From NCBI GenBank assembly GCA_023055355.1, contig JALJCS010000028.1, positions 4,092,418 through 4,156,417 on the forward strand: 64,000 bases of DNA. Direction: 5' to 3'. Each line of letters opens with the position of its first letter. Position 1 is the stretch's first letter. The DNA comes from Agelaius tricolor (lineage: Eukaryota > Chordata > Aves > Passeriformes > Icteridae). The notes beneath the pieces are model-generated. The model searched no databases, had not been told where the DNA came from, and saw only the letters and a list, made by a program, of their open reading frames with translations. Position numbers and translations under genes: made by a program. Shown piece after piece: positions 61,598 to 64,000 of the stretch.

Positions 61598-61753
61598 TGT
61601 ATTCTGTGTGTTTTGAATCCAGCCTGGGAACTCCCTAAGGTGGTGAATTTCCCTGGAGATGCTCCCCTTGCTCAGGCCAGGCTCCTGCTCTGTTGGACAC
61701 TGAGGACTTGCTTCCCAGAGCGTGTGGCTCAGGTAGGGAAGATGGGCAGTGGA

Positions 61754-62103
61754 GGGGTGCCACTATTGAGGCAGAAATGACACAGAGTTGGCCAGAAGGC
61801 TCAGTGGAATAAGTGCCTCAACTTTACTGAAACTGCTTCTTTCTGCCACTGCTCTGATACAGGTGGACCTGATTGGTCATTTAATCAATACATTTCACCT
61901 GATTAGCTAATTAACAAAACATAACATTACCCATTTGTAAACAATCGTACGAGAATAACAGGAAAACAGATATCAGAAAAACAACACCTGCAGGTTGTTT
62001 TTAATAATTGGCTATCATTGTTTATCTCCAGCTCCCTTCAAGCTTCCCAGGCTAATACTAGAAAACTTATTTAGCTTCCTCTCTCTCTGATCAGGCTGTC
62101 ACA
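61754..62103 (-). mobile_element. probable LTR, separate family
   Basis: On the minus strand this begins TGTGACAGCCTGATCAG and ends near 'tctgcctcaatagtggcacc'. It has the same overall plan as families A and B: an aagcttgaaggga-type block, 'tgaccaatcaggtccacctg', and 'gccttctggccaact' near the end. No target duplication was found and the left end is uncertain. Confidence 0.4.
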
Positions 62104-62522
62104 TCCACAGAGAAGTAGAGAAAGAAAGCTGTACACCAACTTGTTTGTCCATTTTATCTCACCTTGGGTGGCTGGAGGATGGTTATTCCAGCTCAGCTGG
62201 TGCACATTATATTCCTAAGCTGTAATTGATTACACGTCTGAATGCCAGGGTGTGCTGTGAGGCAGTGACTGGGAACCTGAGGCTGATGAGGTGCTCACAG
62301 TAACACCCAAGCACACACCTGATTATTGCAGCCCTCCTGAGAAGAACTAGCCATGAAAGGGACAGGTCAGATCCTGCTCAGAGGGCAAAAGGTGTGAATC
62401 AGCACTTGGAAACAGAAAAATTAACAGAGTTGGCCTCATTACTGAGTAGCAGGATTTTTGATAACTCCCATTCCTGGCTCTGAGGGAATGAGGCAGTGTT
62501 TAAGTATTTCCCTCTTCTGTGG

Positions 62523-63277
62523 TGTCCTAGATTGCAAGGCGTTGTGTACTCTATTTGCCATCTCTTAGAGGTGTGGTGGTTATCTTCTGTTAGTTGGGTA
62601 GTTTTCTTTATCTCTTCCACAAACCAATCCTGCCTTGGGGAGACACCTGCTGATAACAGCTATTGAATGTCACTGCATGGCTGATAAGAACTACAGCATC
62701 CCATTGGCAGATGTGAGCCCAGAGGGAGGAGCCAAGCATTCCTACCTGGATAGAATCTGGAGATTCTGGAACACCAGCCAAGCATTCCTACCTGGATATA
62801 ATCTGGAGATTCTGGAACACCAGCCAAGCATTCCCACCTGGATATAATCTGGAGATTCTGGAACACCAGCACAGCTTCTGCACTGGATTGCCCAGAGGAA
62901 CAGCAGCTGCCTCTTGCCCTGGATCTTCAGAGGCAGAGACTGCACCTTTCTCCAGGATCCCTGCTCCAGCAGAACCAGCCCTGGCACTGCAGGAGGGCTG
63001 AGCCACAATTCCAATGGTTCTGCTGCCAACAGCCTGACCCACAGGGTGTCAGGTTGGGTTCTGACTCTGTCAGTGTTGTTTTGTTTTACTGCATTGTTTA
63101 TTTTATCCTTTTATTTTCTTCCCTAAAAAAGAACTGTTATTCCTGCTCCAATATTTTTTGCCTGAGAGCCCCTTAATTTAAAATTTATAACAATTTGGAG
63201 GGAGGGGGTTTATATTTTGCATTTCAGGGGAGGCTCCTGCCTTCCTTAGCACACACCTGTCCTTCCAAACCAAGACA
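62523..63277 (+). mobile_element. solo LTR, family C, copy 3
   Basis: 755 bp, starting TGTCCTAGATTGC and ending AAACCAAGACA. The flanks tgtgg (62518-62522) and tatgg (63278-63282) form a 5-bp duplication with one mismatch. It is longer than its relatives because a 46-bp segment is tandemly triplicated at 62732-62869. No gene is seen between it and the previous LTR. Confidence 0.8.
62732..62869. repeat. 46-bp triplication inside an LTR
   Basis: Units starting ccaagcattcctacctgg begin at 62732, 62778 and 62824. The other family-C copies have only one such unit, so the triplication arose in this copy or its recent parent. Confidence 0.85.
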
Positions 63278-63282
63278 TATGG

Positions 63283-63946
63283 CCAGTTTTGATTTAGGAG
63301 GAAGGAGCAGGAAACAACAGTAGTATGAGACACAGGTAATGCCATTATGATGATATAAAACTAATAAGAAGCACATCCTGAGTGACAGAATGAGGCTCAA
63401 CTGTGTCTGGAGTGTGGTAGAATGGTACCAAACTTTCCATTTGCCTCCCTTGCCTCATAGCAGGATGTGCTCTGGGGAGCTGGAGCACCAGCAAGGGCAT
63501 GACAAGGCTGGGAAGGAAATAAATGTACTTGCACATAGTGCTGCCCTCGGGAATAGCTGGCTATTAATAACAGTAATAACACATGCCAGGATGTGGAAGA
63601 AGCATATTTTGTAAAGTGCTGATCACTGCCACTATCTGGGGTAGAAACAAATTGAAAAAAAAACCCAGTTTCATTATTTTATAATGCACAGTAAGGCCAC
63701 TTTTTTATTATTGCTTCCTTATGTTTAAATTTTGTGTGTAGGAGAGCTGTTTGTTTTTAGTAGGCCATGCTGCAGACTGGCAGGTAAATTGGGGTGCTGT
63801 GTGTGGGAGGGTGCTCAGCAGCCCCAGGCAGCCATCTCTAGAGTGAGCCAGAACAGAAAGCTGTTAAAGCAGGGAACAGGGTGCCTTGTTTAACCTTGTA
63901 GAGCCTCTCTTACATGCTGAGTTGTACCAATCTGACATCCAGACTC
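63283..63946. other. intergenic, nothing recognised
   Basis: Short open frames only. No exon or repeat is supported. Confidence 0.5.
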
Positions 63947-64000
63947 TGCTGAAGATTGCAATGCAAGATGTGTTCTATTCCCATCTGGATGGCAGATTAT
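63947..64000 (+). mobile_element. start of another family-C LTR, cut by window edge
   Basis: The last 54 bp (tgctgaagattgcaatgcaa, then cccatctggatggcagatta) match the first 54 bp of the family-C copy at 48338. The rest is beyond the window. Confidence 0.75.

Overview
This window is vertebrate nuclear DNA, almost certainly from a passerine bird. It has spliced genes with GT-AG introns, CR1 LINE fragments, many solo LTRs and CpG-island promoters. Three genes are recognised: MTOR (minus strand, N-terminal half only), ANGPTL7 (plus strand, complete) and UBIAD1 (plus strand, complete). The order is the same as in mammals. ANGPTL7 lies head-on inside MTOR intron 28, and UBIAD1 diverges from MTOR. 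The species call rests on the repeat content and the protein sequences; no database was searched.

Layout. Positions 1-5400 are MTOR intron 28 with no MTOR exon, and carry a six-copy array of a roughly 125-bp repeat at 775-1580. ANGPTL7 runs from a TATA box near 5413 to a poly(A) signal at 14223, in five coding exons (347 aa). Its introns are full of local duplications: a 328-bp tandem duplication in intron 1, four decayed tandem copies of the start of exon 4 in intron 3, and a 41-bp minisatellite plus a retroviral env remnant in intron 4. MTOR exons 28 down to 2 occupy 16326-36242 on the minus strand. They encode 1403 residues plus two bases of the next codon, matching human residues up to about 1417 with a constant offset of 14. 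The non-coding first exon is predicted in the CpG island at about 37332-37420.

The MTOR-UBIAD1 gap has four CCAAT boxes spaced 42, 82 and 42 bp, a CR1 fragment, and a perfect NRF1-type palindrome. UBIAD1 (two coding exons, 334 aa) follows, with a possible extra 5' exon. From about 44.3 kb to the right edge I see no gene. That region is made of solo LTRs of at least three families, simple repeats and unassigned sequence.

The genes work in separate pathways: mTOR is the growth and nutrient kinase, ANGPTL7 is a secreted fibrinogen-like factor, and UBIAD1 is a membrane prenyltransferase making menaquinone-4. Their adjacency is conserved synteny, not an operon. The most unusual signal is the ANGPTL7 decoy array, where each unit keeps an intact exon-4 splice acceptor followed by an early stop, and two units also carry an AATAAA. 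Next is a CR1 element whose 3' end directly abuts an MTOR splice acceptor. Nine of the LTRs have target-site duplications that can be read directly, which fixes their ends.
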